Positions 35,152 through 43,116 of a stretch of DNA of 64,000 nucleotides are shown in pieces (within the stretch, counting starts at the first letter, position 1; each line of letters starts with the position of its first letter). The DNA is from Fibrobacterota bacterium (lineage in GTDB: Bacteria > Fibrobacterota > Chitinivibrionia > Chitinivibrionales > Chitinispirillaceae): positions 133,726 to 197,725 of the forward strand of contig JAEZKC010000117.1 of assembly GCA_023436205.1 (NCBI GenBank), read 5' to 3'. The translations under genes and the position numbers were made by a program. The notes beneath the pieces were generated by a model. The model was not told where the DNA came from. It made no database searches and saw nothing but the letters and a program-made list of their open reading frames with translations.

Positions 35152-35233
35152 TTACGGATGCTCGATTATTCCCTTTAGAGCTGGATCAAGGATATTCCAA
35201 AGACCCGGATGACTTTCAACAAGGCGTGCAATG
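35152..35233 (-). pseudogene. C-terminal remnant of a nucleotidyltransferase like the one at 15846
   Basis: On the minus strand this reads IARLVESHPGLWNILDPALK-GIIEHP-stop, against IARLIESHPQLWNKLDPALK-EIIEHP-stop of the gene at 15846; 22 of 26 residues agree and the stop is at the same place. The DNA match begins and ends abruptly. It is a detached gene tail from duplication or recombination. It lies just before the subtilase gene; the rest of 34734-35330 holds only the inverted repeat and the R1 copy. Confidence 0.85.
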
Positions 35234-35330
35234 CCTGTACACAATAATTCTCAAAGTGCATAGTATTTGCTCCTTTCAGAAGTACATTGTCAAATGGGGA
35301 CATAAAGATAAATAACAGGGGGGGAATTGT

Positions 35331-36524
35331 ATGAAAGTGAAAGAAGTGATTCTTAAAAACAAAACGCAAACTGCACATCGTAATCCCTTTTCAGGTCCCT
35401 TTCCTGCCGCTCGAGGGGTGGACGTTTCTCCAACGGTTCTGTCGGTGGAAGTAGAAGAGGTGGAAACGAAGGATTTTCCCTTGTTGTCGCGTGACAGTGA
35501 CGTGGTTGCGTTTGCACCGGTCATGCCAATGAAACTGATTGAGCCATTTAAAGCCGAGATTTCAGTAAGCGCAAAACAGCAACCACAGACATGGGGTATC
35601 AGGGCAACCGAAGCGGACACCAGCCCTTTCACTGGTAATGGCGTAGTAACAGCAATTCTGGATACGGGCATCGATTCCAGCCATGCAGCTTTTGATGATG
35701 TGCAGCTTATAGAGAAAGATTTCACCGGTGAGGGAAATGGGGACAGAAACGGACATGGAACTCATTGTGCAGGAACGGTGTTTGGCAGGGATGTACAGGG
35801 AATGCGGATCGGCGTGGCTCCGGGAGTCAGGAAAGCACTAATCGGAAAAGTTCTCGGTGAAAACGGCGGCGGATCTACAGAGCAGATAATGAGTGCTATA
35901 CTGTGGGCAATCGACAATGGAGCTCATGTCATTTCTATGTCACTTGGAATGGATTTTCCAGGTTATGTCAATGCACTAGCCGGAAACGGGCTGCCGATCG
36001 AACTGGCTACATCGAAGGCATTGGAAGCATACAGGACCAATGTTCAGCTTTTCGAGCGACTGGCTTCACTTATAAAGGCAAACGGCAGTTTCGGGCAGTC
36101 ATGCATACTGATTGCAGCTGCAGGCAATGAGAGCCGCAGAGAGCTGCATCAAGACTGGGAGATCGCGGTGTCCCCTCCAGCAATCTCTGAAGGTATCATT
36201 TCCGTGTCTGCATTGGGAGAGGGCGAGGGGGGATTTGAAGTGGCCAGATTTTCCAACACGGGTGCCAACATCTCTGCTCCTGGTGTCAATATTCTCTCTG
36301 CAGCAGTCGGAGGTGGGCTAACAGCCCTCAGCGGTACGAGTATGGCCTGTCCTCACGTGGCCGGGGTTGCAGCGTTGTGGGCAGAAAAGCTCCTGAGGGT
36401 TGGCCGCCTGAACTCTTATGAACTGATGGCGCGTCTTGTCGGCACTGCCAATTTCTCTGGTTTGAAAAAAGGGTTTGATCCCTTCGATGTTGGAGCCGGT
36501 CTGGTGCGTGCACCGCAGAGTTGA
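35331..36524 (+). CDS. Subtilisin-like serine protease (S8), intracellular type
   Basis: A 397-residue S8 protease with an intact catalytic triad: D in VVTAILDTGIDSSHA (about 111), H in NGHGTHCAGTVFG (about 142), S in LSGTSMACPHVAG (about 337), and the oxyanion N in AAAGNESRR (about 266). Residues 1-95 look like a pro-region. No signal peptide is seen, so it is probably cytoplasmic or moved by another system. It has GGGGGGAATTGT before the ATG. It lies convergent to the contractile injection operon, and subtilases are recurrent neighbours of such loci, so it could process or be a cargo of the particle; this is inference. Confidence 0.88.
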   Translation: MKVKEVILKNKTQTAHRNPFSGPFPAARGVDVSPTVLSVEVEEVETKDFPLLSRDSDVVAFAPVMPMKLIEPFKAEISVSAKQQPQTWGIRATEADTSPFTGNGVVTAILDTGIDSSHAAFDDVQLIEKDFTGEGNGDRNGHGTHCAGTVFGRDVQGMRIGVAPGVRKALIGKVLGENGGGSTEQIMSAILWAIDNGAHVISMSLGMDFPGYVNALAGNGLPIELATSKALEAYRTNVQLFERLASLIKANGSFGQSCILIAAAGNESRRELHQDWEIAVSPPAISEGIISVSALGEGEGGFEVARFSNTGANISAPGVNILSAAVGGGLTALSGTSMACPHVAGVAALWAEKLLRVGRLNSYELMARLVGTANFSGLKKGFDPFDVGAGLVRAPQS

Positions 36525-36584
36525 TTGCGTTTTCTGAATGTACTGGGCCTGTCTGTAGTTGAGCATTTCCCGAACGGATCTGTT

Positions 36585-37292
36585 ATGGAAAAGCTGCGTT
36601 TACCGATTTTAATTGCTGCGATGATCTTTTTGACGCTTGCATTTCTGTTGCAGATAGGTGCAAGCGGTCTTGCAACATTTCTCGCAGGGATTTTTGATCC
36701 CGAGGCACTCAGACAGGCTTCTCAGGCAGGGGTAGCTCCCGGTGTTGCCATCCGTAACATGGCACTTTTTGACAGCCTCCTTCTTTACACAGTTGTTCTA
36801 ATCTTTCTTCCTCTGATTATCACCCATTCTCTGCATGCACGAGTTCAGGGTATAGTGACCTCCATTGTATCGATTGTCATTCTAATCTTGAGCATACTAA
36901 TGACCATTTCAGCGCTCATGCAGCTAACTCTTATGGTCAGTCTTCTCTTTTCACCCATATTCGGAACGATCGCATATTTTTCATTGTATGCGGCATTTCC
37001 GGTGAACACTTCACGGGGAATACTGGCGCTCATTGAGTTGTTCAAGCTGGGATTTGCTGTATGTCTGGTGTTTGCGCATCAGCGTTTTCTACAGAATCGC
37101 AGTTTGGTAATTCTTACGCTCGTTTCGCTTTTTCTGGGCCTTGTTGTGGGATTTCTTCATGGAATAGTACCACAGTTTCTAGTCAGTATAACCGATGCAA
37201 TAGCTGCCATAATGGTTGCTGTTATAGCCCTTATTTGGGCAATCAAATATCTGGTCGGCGGAATCACTTCCATATCCCGGGCCATCGGCTGA
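36585..37292 (+). CDS. Polytopic membrane protein of unknown function
   Basis: A 235-residue protein with about six hydrophobic segments (for example LPILIAAMIFLTLAFLLQIG at the N-terminus and AIMVAVIALIWAIKYLVGG near the end). The open frame continues back to 36525, directly after the subtilase stop, but the ATG at 36585 starts MEKLRLPIL, the natural first residues of the first helix. No domain is recognised. It follows the subtilase by 60 bp and is probably in the same transcript; it might anchor or regulate the protease or the adjacent injection system. Confidence 0.7.
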   Translation: MEKLRLPILIAAMIFLTLAFLLQIGASGLATFLAGIFDPEALRQASQAGVAPGVAIRNMALFDSLLLYTVVLIFLPLIITHSLHARVQGIVTSIVSIVILILSILMTISALMQLTLMVSLLFSPIFGTIAYFSLYAAFPVNTSRGILALIELFKLGFAVCLVFAHQRFLQNRSLVILTLVSLFLGLVVGFLHGIVPQFLVSITDAIAAIMVAVIALIWAIKYLVGGITSISRAIG

Positions 37293-37344
37293 GAGATTGC
37301 TTTTTAATGTGGGGAGGTTAACAGAAAATAATTCAAGCTTTCGA

Positions 37345-37869
37345 TCACTCCAGTCTGATTATTTCATTTTCCCTCAGCCGTATCGAAGCCCGTCCCCGAA
37401 TAGCCCTGAAACGAACTTGCCCTGAGCTTTGAAGAATGGGCATAGTGCAACAGGAGGGGAATCGTTCTGTATCTCTCACCGACACCGTGCATATCTGAGT
37501 ACGTAAATCGGCAAAGCGTTCCTCTGCTTGTGCGGCTTGATATTCAATAACTATCATTGCGTTTGAGTCACCGGGAGAAACGGGGTCGATGCAGAATTCA
37601 GCATTGCGCAGATCCTTGTCTTCCTGTGATGGCTGAACTCTAAAGGTCCCGGGCTGGAAATGGCCGGTCAGTTCCTCTCGTTCCAGTTTCGGGGCGAATT
37701 CACCAAGCAGATCTGAAATGGCCTTGAATACAGGAAATTCCTCCGGATCGAAATTCTCAGCTGTTATTGCTTGGTCCTTTGAATTACAGCGCAAGCCCAT
37801 TATGAAAATTACTATGATCAGCAGGGCAACAATTCCCAGAACCAGGATAGTTTTTTTTTGAGTGCTCAT
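37345..37869 (-). CDS. Membrane-anchored unknown protein at the end of the injection-system operon
   Basis: A 174-residue protein with one N-terminal transmembrane helix (ILVLGIVALLIIVIFIMGL) and a periplasmic or external part with four or more cysteines (FCIDP, TQICTVS, SCCTMP), which could form disulfides. The preferred start is ATG 37869 with GAAGG upstream; a GTG at 37881 is the alternative. It is 16 bp from the PASTA-protein gene and shares its orientation, so it is the last gene of the operon. No family is recognised; export suggests it works outside the membrane together with the PASTA protein. Confidence 0.72.
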   Translation of the reverse strand: MSTQKKTILVLGIVALLIIVIFIMGLRCNSKDQAITAENFDPEEFPVFKAISDLLGEFAPKLEREELTGHFQPGTFRVQPSQEDKDLRNAEFCIDPVSPGDSNAMIVIEYQAAQAEERFADLRTQICTVSVRDTERFPSCCTMPILQSSGQVRFRAIRGRASIRLRENEIIRLE

Positions 37870-37885
37870 AAAAGCCTTCACCCAA

Positions 37886-39190
37886 TCATCTTCGGAAATA
37901 AGTCATTGCCGGATCAGATCTCGTACCCACAAAGCAGAGATGGGTGAAACCATGTTTCCTGATAATGTCTCTGGTGAGTTCAGCCTCGCTCCTGTTAGGA
38001 AACCTGAGGATTGTTTGAGATCCGTCAATAAGAAACGTGCCTCTGCCTGAAATGGCGAATATTGATAGGTTATTCGGATCAAACTGCAGGCAGTCTTCAC
38101 CAGCAAATGAGCCTTGAGGACTCGTCTGGTCTGTTAACCAGTATTCAACGGATGGATCTGGACGTCCGACAAAGCACTGAGAATTCATATCATAATGGCG
38201 CAGAATGGCAACTCCCCTCTCTGCCAGGGCTCTGCTGGGAAACATCTTCATTCTGCTTCTTCCATCCGTTAATAGAAATTGACTGCCCTCCTGTCTGATT
38301 TCCAGGCGATCATTTCTGAATCCAATACAGTCCTCGTTGACGACGGGTCCAGTTCTAACCCAATATTGAACCTGACTTCCGACTTCGGCAAGTTCATCTG
38401 CCGCAGGCTGACTTTCCACAATTCTGCCCGGAACCTGCCCAGTATCCCGTTCTCCGGATTTTACAGGTTCGAATCCTGCCTGCGAAAGTGAATTGCGTCC
38501 AGCAGCTTCAGTTTCACCTACGACCGATGGCACTTTCATTCCAATAGTAAGTCTGATTGTGGTATTCTTATCCACATTTGCGTTCGCGGCAGGGTCCTGG
38601 GCGAACACAATCCATGCGTTTGTATCCGAAGGCAAGTTCTGCTGAATAAGTGAATCCTCAAGTCCAAAATTATTTAACTGCTGTTCAGCTTCTCTGTAAG
38701 GCATTCCGGTCACATCGGGAACTCTGACACCGTTTTGACATGTTAATAACAGTATTACAATAAGAATAAGCAGTACCGCTCCGGCGATAATCGCATACAG
38801 CCACCACTTTGGTTTTTTAGGAGGAGGGGTAGATTGCTCCACTTTTATCTCAACCGTTTGCCCCTCTGTATAATCTTCCTGAGGGTGCTGTTCAGAAAAT
38901 GCATCCAGCCGAAACTTGTAGCTCCCTTCAATTACCTCCGGTGGAACAGAAATATTTACTTCCACATTGAATGATTCGTTTGAGTTATAATTTCTCTCTT
39001 CGCTTTCTGGTGCAATGGAAAACCATTCCAAAGATGTTTTTTCAAAGGGAATCACCTTCACCCGGCCGGTCAGATTCCTGGTGGAACGATTAGTCACTAT
39101 GAATATGCTTTTTCCTGCCCGGTTTTTCAGGGGTTCGCCTCTCAATGTAACTTCCGGGTGTGTGGCAACAACCACAAAGCTCTGGGCCAT
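37886..39190 (-). CDS. Single-pass membrane protein with N-terminal Ig-like domain, two PASTA domains and two novel C-terminal repeats
   Basis: A 434-residue protein. Residues 1-118 are a beta-sandwich resembling NEW3/NPCBM-associated Ig-like domains (VSVPPEVIEGSYKFRLDAF type), with no signal peptide. Then follow KKPKWW and a TM helix at about 130-151, so by the positive-inside rule the N-terminal domain is cytoplasmic. Two PASTA domains are at about 155-217 (VPDVTGMPYREAEQQLNNFG) and 218-281 (VPSVVGETEAAGRNSLSQAG). Residues about 286-352 and 365-434 are a duplicated unit of unknown type (EDCIGF..., EDCLQF..., each ending CFVGRxDP or CFVGTRSDP plus a WL/YF). The start at 39190 has GGAGATTGACT before it. 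It could anchor the contractile particle from inside to the envelope, similar in principle to the membrane protein CisA of Streptomyces. Confidence 0.8.
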   Translation of the reverse strand: MAQSFVVVATHPEVTLRGEPLKNRAGKSIFIVTNRSTRNLTGRVKVIPFEKTSLEWFSIAPESEERNYNSNESFNVEVNISVPPEVIEGSYKFRLDAFSEQHPQEDYTEGQTVEIKVEQSTPPPKKPKWWLYAIIAGAVLLILIVILLLTCQNGVRVPDVTGMPYREAEQQLNNFGLEDSLIQQNLPSDTNAWIVFAQDPAANANVDKNTTIRLTIGMKVPSVVGETEAAGRNSLSQAGFEPVKSGERDTGQVPGRIVESQPAADELAEVGSQVQYWVRTGPVVNEDCIGFRNDRLEIRQEGSQFLLTDGRSRMKMFPSRALAERGVAILRHYDMNSQCFVGRPDPSVEYWLTDQTSPQGSFAGEDCLQFDPNNLSIFAISGRGTFLIDGSQTILRFPNRSEAELTRDIIRKHGFTHLCFVGTRSDPAMTYFRR

Positions 39191-39227
39191 AGTCAATCTC
39201 CGAGGTTTTGTATGAGCACAACATTCA

Positions 39228-39749
39228 TCACACGAAATGCAGCTCATAAGTTGCGTATGCTGGTTTCTCTTTTTTAATGATTTGATGTATAATGGTGCTG
39301 AACTTTTCAGTATATCTGGGCATTTTCACAGAAAGATGAAAAGGTATATGCACCGAATTCTCACTTGTATTTTCTTCAATCTGCACCTCCTCCGCTCCCA
39401 ATGCCACAGAAAGAAAGGTCTGCAGCCCCCGAGCAGTACCTCTCCATTTACTTATGTAGGCTGCATTGGCAATAAGCTCACGCAGGCGCCCCGGCTCAAT
39501 CAGGAATCGAACCGATTTGCCTCCCAGATCTTCTGTCAACCATTCAAGATTAATCCAGTAAGCCAGAAATCTGACCATGTCATCACGTGTCCGGCGCGGA
39601 TCGAAAAGAGAATCAAGTGTGTCAAGAATATCTTCTGCCGGCCTGTGGAGTTCTTCCATAAGAGATAATAGAACCCCAAGGGGATTGTCAGATTTACAGG
39701 TAATTTGAACGACATAAGGCAGAAGTTCAAGTATTTCAGACTGCTTCAT
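39228..39749 (-). CDS. Phage tail protein gpI-like baseplate component (TIGR02242-like)
   Basis: A 173-residue protein with the pattern of the 'phage tail protein' family found in contractile injection loci: ELLPYVVQITCKSDNPLGVL, then LDTLDSLFDPRRTRDDMVRF-LAYWINLEW, a stretch with RGTARGLQTFLSVALG and the ending HxxIKKEKPAYATYELHF. The start overlaps the end of the baseplate J gene by 14 bp. In related systems this protein joins the baseplate wedge. Confidence 0.85.
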   Translation of the reverse strand: MKQSEILELLPYVVQITCKSDNPLGVLLSLMEELHRPAEDILDTLDSLFDPRRTRDDMVRFLAYWINLEWLTEDLGGKSVRFLIEPGRLRELIANAAYISKWRGTARGLQTFLSVALGAEEVQIEENTSENSVHIPFHLSVKMPRYTEKFSTIIHQIIKKEKPAYATYELHFV

Positions 39750-42327
39750 CTTCGGTTTCCACTTCTATTTCGTGATCTGCCGAGCAGAAAAGCCAGTTTT
39801 CTGGAATGGTTACCCGCTCATTGAACTCTGTTCTGGAGCAGTTTGCATAATTCTTTCCATCAGTGCTGATGTAAACACCCTTTTCACCGCCAGCAAGTAA
39901 CAAAAGCGTATTTCTTTTAATGTCTGTTTCCAAAGCGAGAACCGGCTCGAAAATGCGCTCCCGATCTCTGAAGGGTAATCCGGAATCAATGGCATGCTTT
40001 CTCCATGAGGCATCACTTGACCCTGATTCAAGAGTCAGGACTCCGCCATTGTGACTTCCTGCAAAAACAGTTTCCTTCATGAAACACAAGGAAAAGCAGC
40101 TGCCGCCACTCCAGTCTTTTCCGAAATGGAACCATGAGTTCTGGGAACCCGCCCCACTTCTTAGTTCAAGCCTATAGCAGCCTTTCCCGGTTTCTGTTCC
40201 TGCGACAGTGACTCCTGCCCAGAGGAAAACCCTGCCTCCATACTGGTTCATTCTCAGTAAGCGGATATCTTCTCCGCGCAGTCCGGAAAAAGAGTAGGTT
40301 CCAGCTCTTCCCTGGCGGTCGGAAATGAAAACACCGCCGTTTCTTTTGGATGCAACGGCCACATACGGTATTCCCCGCACATCTTTTACTGCATCAACGG
40401 CGTAAAATCCCCTGCCAGGATCATCACTATCCACAAGCAAGTGATTAGGAACAGCTCCCTCTTTCAGCGGCAATTCAAAAAGCCCGCTCTCTGCAGCAAG
40501 CAGCAGGTATGCCTCTTCGTCCCGTTCATTCCATGCCATATCCTCCACTTCGAATGCGGTCTGATGCAGAAGACGCCATTTTCCACTTTCGCCGCAATCG
40601 GCGGAGAGGTAAATTCTGGATTGAGTGTGCTCTGAACCGCTTTCGGTACACACGGCAACCAGTCCCGGGTAGCCTTGGCTACACTCGATTGTCCTTATGA
40701 CCTCAGAGCCGAATGTGTGAATGAGCTCCCACCCCTCACCGTTGTTGGAAGTGCGGAATAGTGATGAACCGCTGCTGGCATACCAGAGATTATCCTGGTG
40801 GGCATCCGACCTGATACACTTTACATCTGTGGAAGGGGCATGGTCCACGATAAGCTTGACTCTGTCGGCATATTTGGCGCTTGTTTCTGCAAGCAGAATA
40901 TCATATACATTGGAAATTCTCAACGGACTGTTCATTTCCCAGCCTTTAGAATTGAAACTGGTGGGCACAGGGTTTATAACATTGTGGAGCCGGTTGATGA
41001 TCCGCTCCTTTATCTCCTGAACTTTGGCTTCTGAGTTGACAATGACCCTTGCAGACACCCTTACTTTTTTATATTTGACCCATTCCACTGATACAGTAAT
41101 CCCCAGTGTTGTCCGTTTTTCCAGTTCTGTGCGGATACGCTCGGAAGCATCAGGTTTTTGCTGATTCTGTATTGTTTCAAGGGAAATATGGCCGTTGTTC
41201 CATAATGATTCCGGAATTGAAGGCACAACGAGCACCTCTACGGTTCCGCGCAGAGCGTGTTTCCAGACCTGAGCTTTAGTGTAGGCATGTGCGCGACATA
41301 TATCACCTGAAATTTGTTTGGCAATCAACTCAATATCATCAGCTGTCACGGCCCTTTCTAAAGACCTGAACTGCAGAGGACCTCTTGACAGAGCATTTTC
41401 CATTGTTTCTATTGGTGAACCGCCAGTGGCAGGGTTGATATTTGTAACACTTAAATGAGCCCCCGGGACTTGATCTTTGATGACTGTAAGCTGGTTTACA
41501 CCGACATTTCCAGTATTTCCGCCACCTCGTGCATACCACAAACGGATCTCTCTGCCTGCGGGGATGAATTCCCCCAGAGGGCGAGCAAGACGCTCTTCAT
41601 CAGTCGGGTCTGATACAAAGTGTAAAGCTGGTGCAAATGTAATGATACCCGTGACCCGATCTGCAATGAAGGTGTGGCGATCTTCCGGAGGGTTTGCAAA
41701 GCTTTCTACTTCCTCCCATATACGAAAAATCATATTGTTGAAAGTAACCGTTCTCACCCGTTCAGTAAGTTCATCCTGGTTAATTTCGACTCCGACAATG
41801 AGTTTAATGTCGGCGACCAGAGGAGCCTTGGCGGTTTTGACCGACTGACCTGGAAGTCCTGAGCCACGACCCGCAAGCTCACCCTCCACCATTTCGGCGT
41901 GAACCGCTTCAACGGTGCACTCGGTTTCTCCGGCATTTATTGTGGAATTGTGCATTGTTATAAAGACCGGAGGCTCAGTGTCAGTTCCAGCACGGTTATG
42001 CGTAACTCGAGTGTACTTGGGAATATCCAGATTACGATTCAGTGGACTGGGAATGGTGAATTTCAAGGTAGTACGGGCTGCTTTGGGGGGATTCAATTTT
42101 ACTCCCAGTAAACGTAAAAATTCCACAAAAGCCTTATCGGGAATTTTGTTTACTCTGTATATCAGACTTTCTGTAATGAAGGCAAATACCTCTATCAGCA
42201 TGCGACCTGGATCTCCTGAGGAGAGATCCGTCCATTGAGGACAAGACTGTTTGATTTTGTGCAGAGCATCGCTCACCAATGCTTCAAAATCGCGATCATC
42301 AATATTCAACGACGGAAGTGACATCAC
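39736..42327 (-). CDS. Baseplate J/gp47-like protein fused to a C-terminal beta-propeller
   Basis: An 863-residue protein. Residues about 1-470 are a baseplate J-type protein: LPSLNIDDRDFEALVSDAL, GDPGRMLIEVFAFITESLIY and LRLLGVKLNPPKAARTTLKF at the start and AVTADDIELIAKQISGDICR as the J core. From about 485 to 845 there are strand-rich repeats with YxSxDxGxxW-like words (WYASSGSSLFRTSNNGEGW, IYLSADCGESGKW, GVFISDRQGRAG, GVYISTDGKNY), which look like a BNR/sortilin-type beta-propeller. Usual gpJ proteins of contractile systems lack this. It may serve as a binding head at the baseplate. Confident in the J part; the propeller is inferred from repeats. Confidence 0.85.
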   Translation of the reverse strand: MMSLPSLNIDDRDFEALVSDALHKIKQSCPQWTDLSSGDPGRMLIEVFAFITESLIYRVNKIPDKAFVEFLRLLGVKLNPPKAARTTLKFTIPSPLNRNLDIPKYTRVTHNRAGTDTEPPVFITMHNSTINAGETECTVEAVHAEMVEGELAGRGSGLPGQSVKTAKAPLVADIKLIVGVEINQDELTERVRTVTFNNMIFRIWEEVESFANPPEDRHTFIADRVTGIITFAPALHFVSDPTDEERLARPLGEFIPAGREIRLWYARGGGNTGNVGVNQLTVIKDQVPGAHLSVTNINPATGGSPIETMENALSRGPLQFRSLERAVTADDIELIAKQISGDICRAHAYTKAQVWKHALRGTVEVLVVPSIPESLWNNGHISLETIQNQQKPDASERIRTELEKRTTLGITVSVEWVKYKKVRVSARVIVNSEAKVQEIKERIINRLHNVINPVPTSFNSKGWEMNSPLRISNVYDILLAETSAKYADRVKLIVDHAPSTDVKCIRSDAHQDNLWYASSGSSLFRTSNNGEGWELIHTFGSEVIRTIECSQGYPGLVAVCTESGSEHTQSRIYLSADCGESGKWRLLHQTAFEVEDMAWNERDEEAYLLLAAESGLFELPLKEGAVPNHLLVDSDDPGRGFYAVDAVKDVRGIPYVAVASKRNGGVFISDRQGRAGTYSFSGLRGEDIRLLRMNQYGGRVFLWAGVTVAGTETGKGCYRLELRSGAGSQNSWFHFGKDWSGGSCFSLCFMKETVFAGSHNGGVLTLESGSSDASWRKHAIDSGLPFRDRERIFEPVLALETDIKRNTLLLLAGGEKGVYISTDGKNYANCSRTEFNERVTIPENWLFCSADHEIEVETEDEAV

Positions 42328-42749
42328 AACCTCTTTTGATTCAGGTCAATTGAATATTCAAAGTTTTCTGTTCTTTCGGAAAGAATAGTTCGGTATTCTA
42401 GAAAAATGTCAAGTCGCTCTCGAGAATGGGGATTTGCCCGGGCATCTATTCGCAGTATGCGAACTCTTGGTTCCCATCTCCTGACAGCCTCCCGTATGTA
42501 ATGAATGGCAAGGCCTGCAGTGGTTTCATCGTTTTGAGCAAAAGCTAATTTGGTCAGGTCGCATCCATAGCCGGGATACATGACCCGCTCCCCCGGACGT
42601 ATGGACAAAAGCATACGAAGAGACTGCTGAATGGATGTCAACCCGGAGGTCATTTCTATACCTCCGGAAGCACTGGTTGTTATGCCTGTTTCGGTTACTC
42701 GATCTGAGGGAAAGTTAAATTTCCAGGCACGATATGGTTTCTGGTTCAT
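42324..42749 (-). CDS. GPW/gp25-family baseplate protein
   Basis: A 141-residue protein of the gp25 family (Afp9/Pvc9-like): IQQSLRMLLSIRPGERVMYP-GYGCDLTKLAF is typical. LAIHYIREAVRRWEPRVRIL and the strand ILERTENFEY complete the fold. It has 4-bp overlaps with both neighbours. In the particle gp25 starts sheath assembly at the baseplate. Confidence 0.92.
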   Translation of the reverse strand: MNQKPYRAWKFNFPSDRVTETGITTSASGGIEMTSGLTSIQQSLRMLLSIRPGERVMYPGYGCDLTKLAFAQNDETTAGLAIHYIREAVRRWEPRVRILRIDARANPHSRERLDIFLEYRTILSERTENFEYSIDLNQKRL

Positions 42750-43084
42750 TGCTCCTCCACAAATTCCTGACCGGGCTGGGAAACACTATAATTGACCGTT
42801 CCCGGCGGGGTTCCATCAGTCAACCCATTTATTGTGTCAAGACAGATGCGTCTCCCTCCAATTTTCAGCAGATTGCTATACCCTTTCTTTACTGCCAGGG
42901 TGCTTGTACAAGGTTTTATCCCCACTCCTATGTTGGGGCAACCAGCTATTGGTTTGCCTACCGGGTCTGGCTCAACCAAGACTTTTCGATGCTTTATAGT
43001 CACAAGGTCCTGAGATGACGACATGGCTATTTTCCCAAGAGTATGTGCGCAGATAAGCTGAGCATCTTCTGTCAATAACTTCAT
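42746..43084 (-). CDS. PAAR-like spike tip protein
   Basis: A 112-residue protein with the PAAR-like order of strands and metal-binding residues: LICAHTLGKIAM, LVEPDPVGKPIAGCPNIGVG-IKPCTST and VNYSVSQPG. C and H residues for zinc are present. The ATG at 43084 has GGGGGA about seven bases ahead and is preferred over TTG 43099. It directly follows the VgrG-like gene, as Afp10/Pvc10 does, and should sharpen the spike. Confidence 0.82.
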   Translation of the reverse strand: MKLLTEDAQLICAHTLGKIAMSSSQDLVTIKHRKVLVEPDPVGKPIAGCPNIGVGIKPCTSTLAVKKGYSNLLKIGGRRICLDTINGLTDGTPPGTVNYSVSQPGQEFVEEQ

Positions 43085-43116
43085 TCTGCAATCCCCCAAC
43101 TCAATATTTTACCCTG

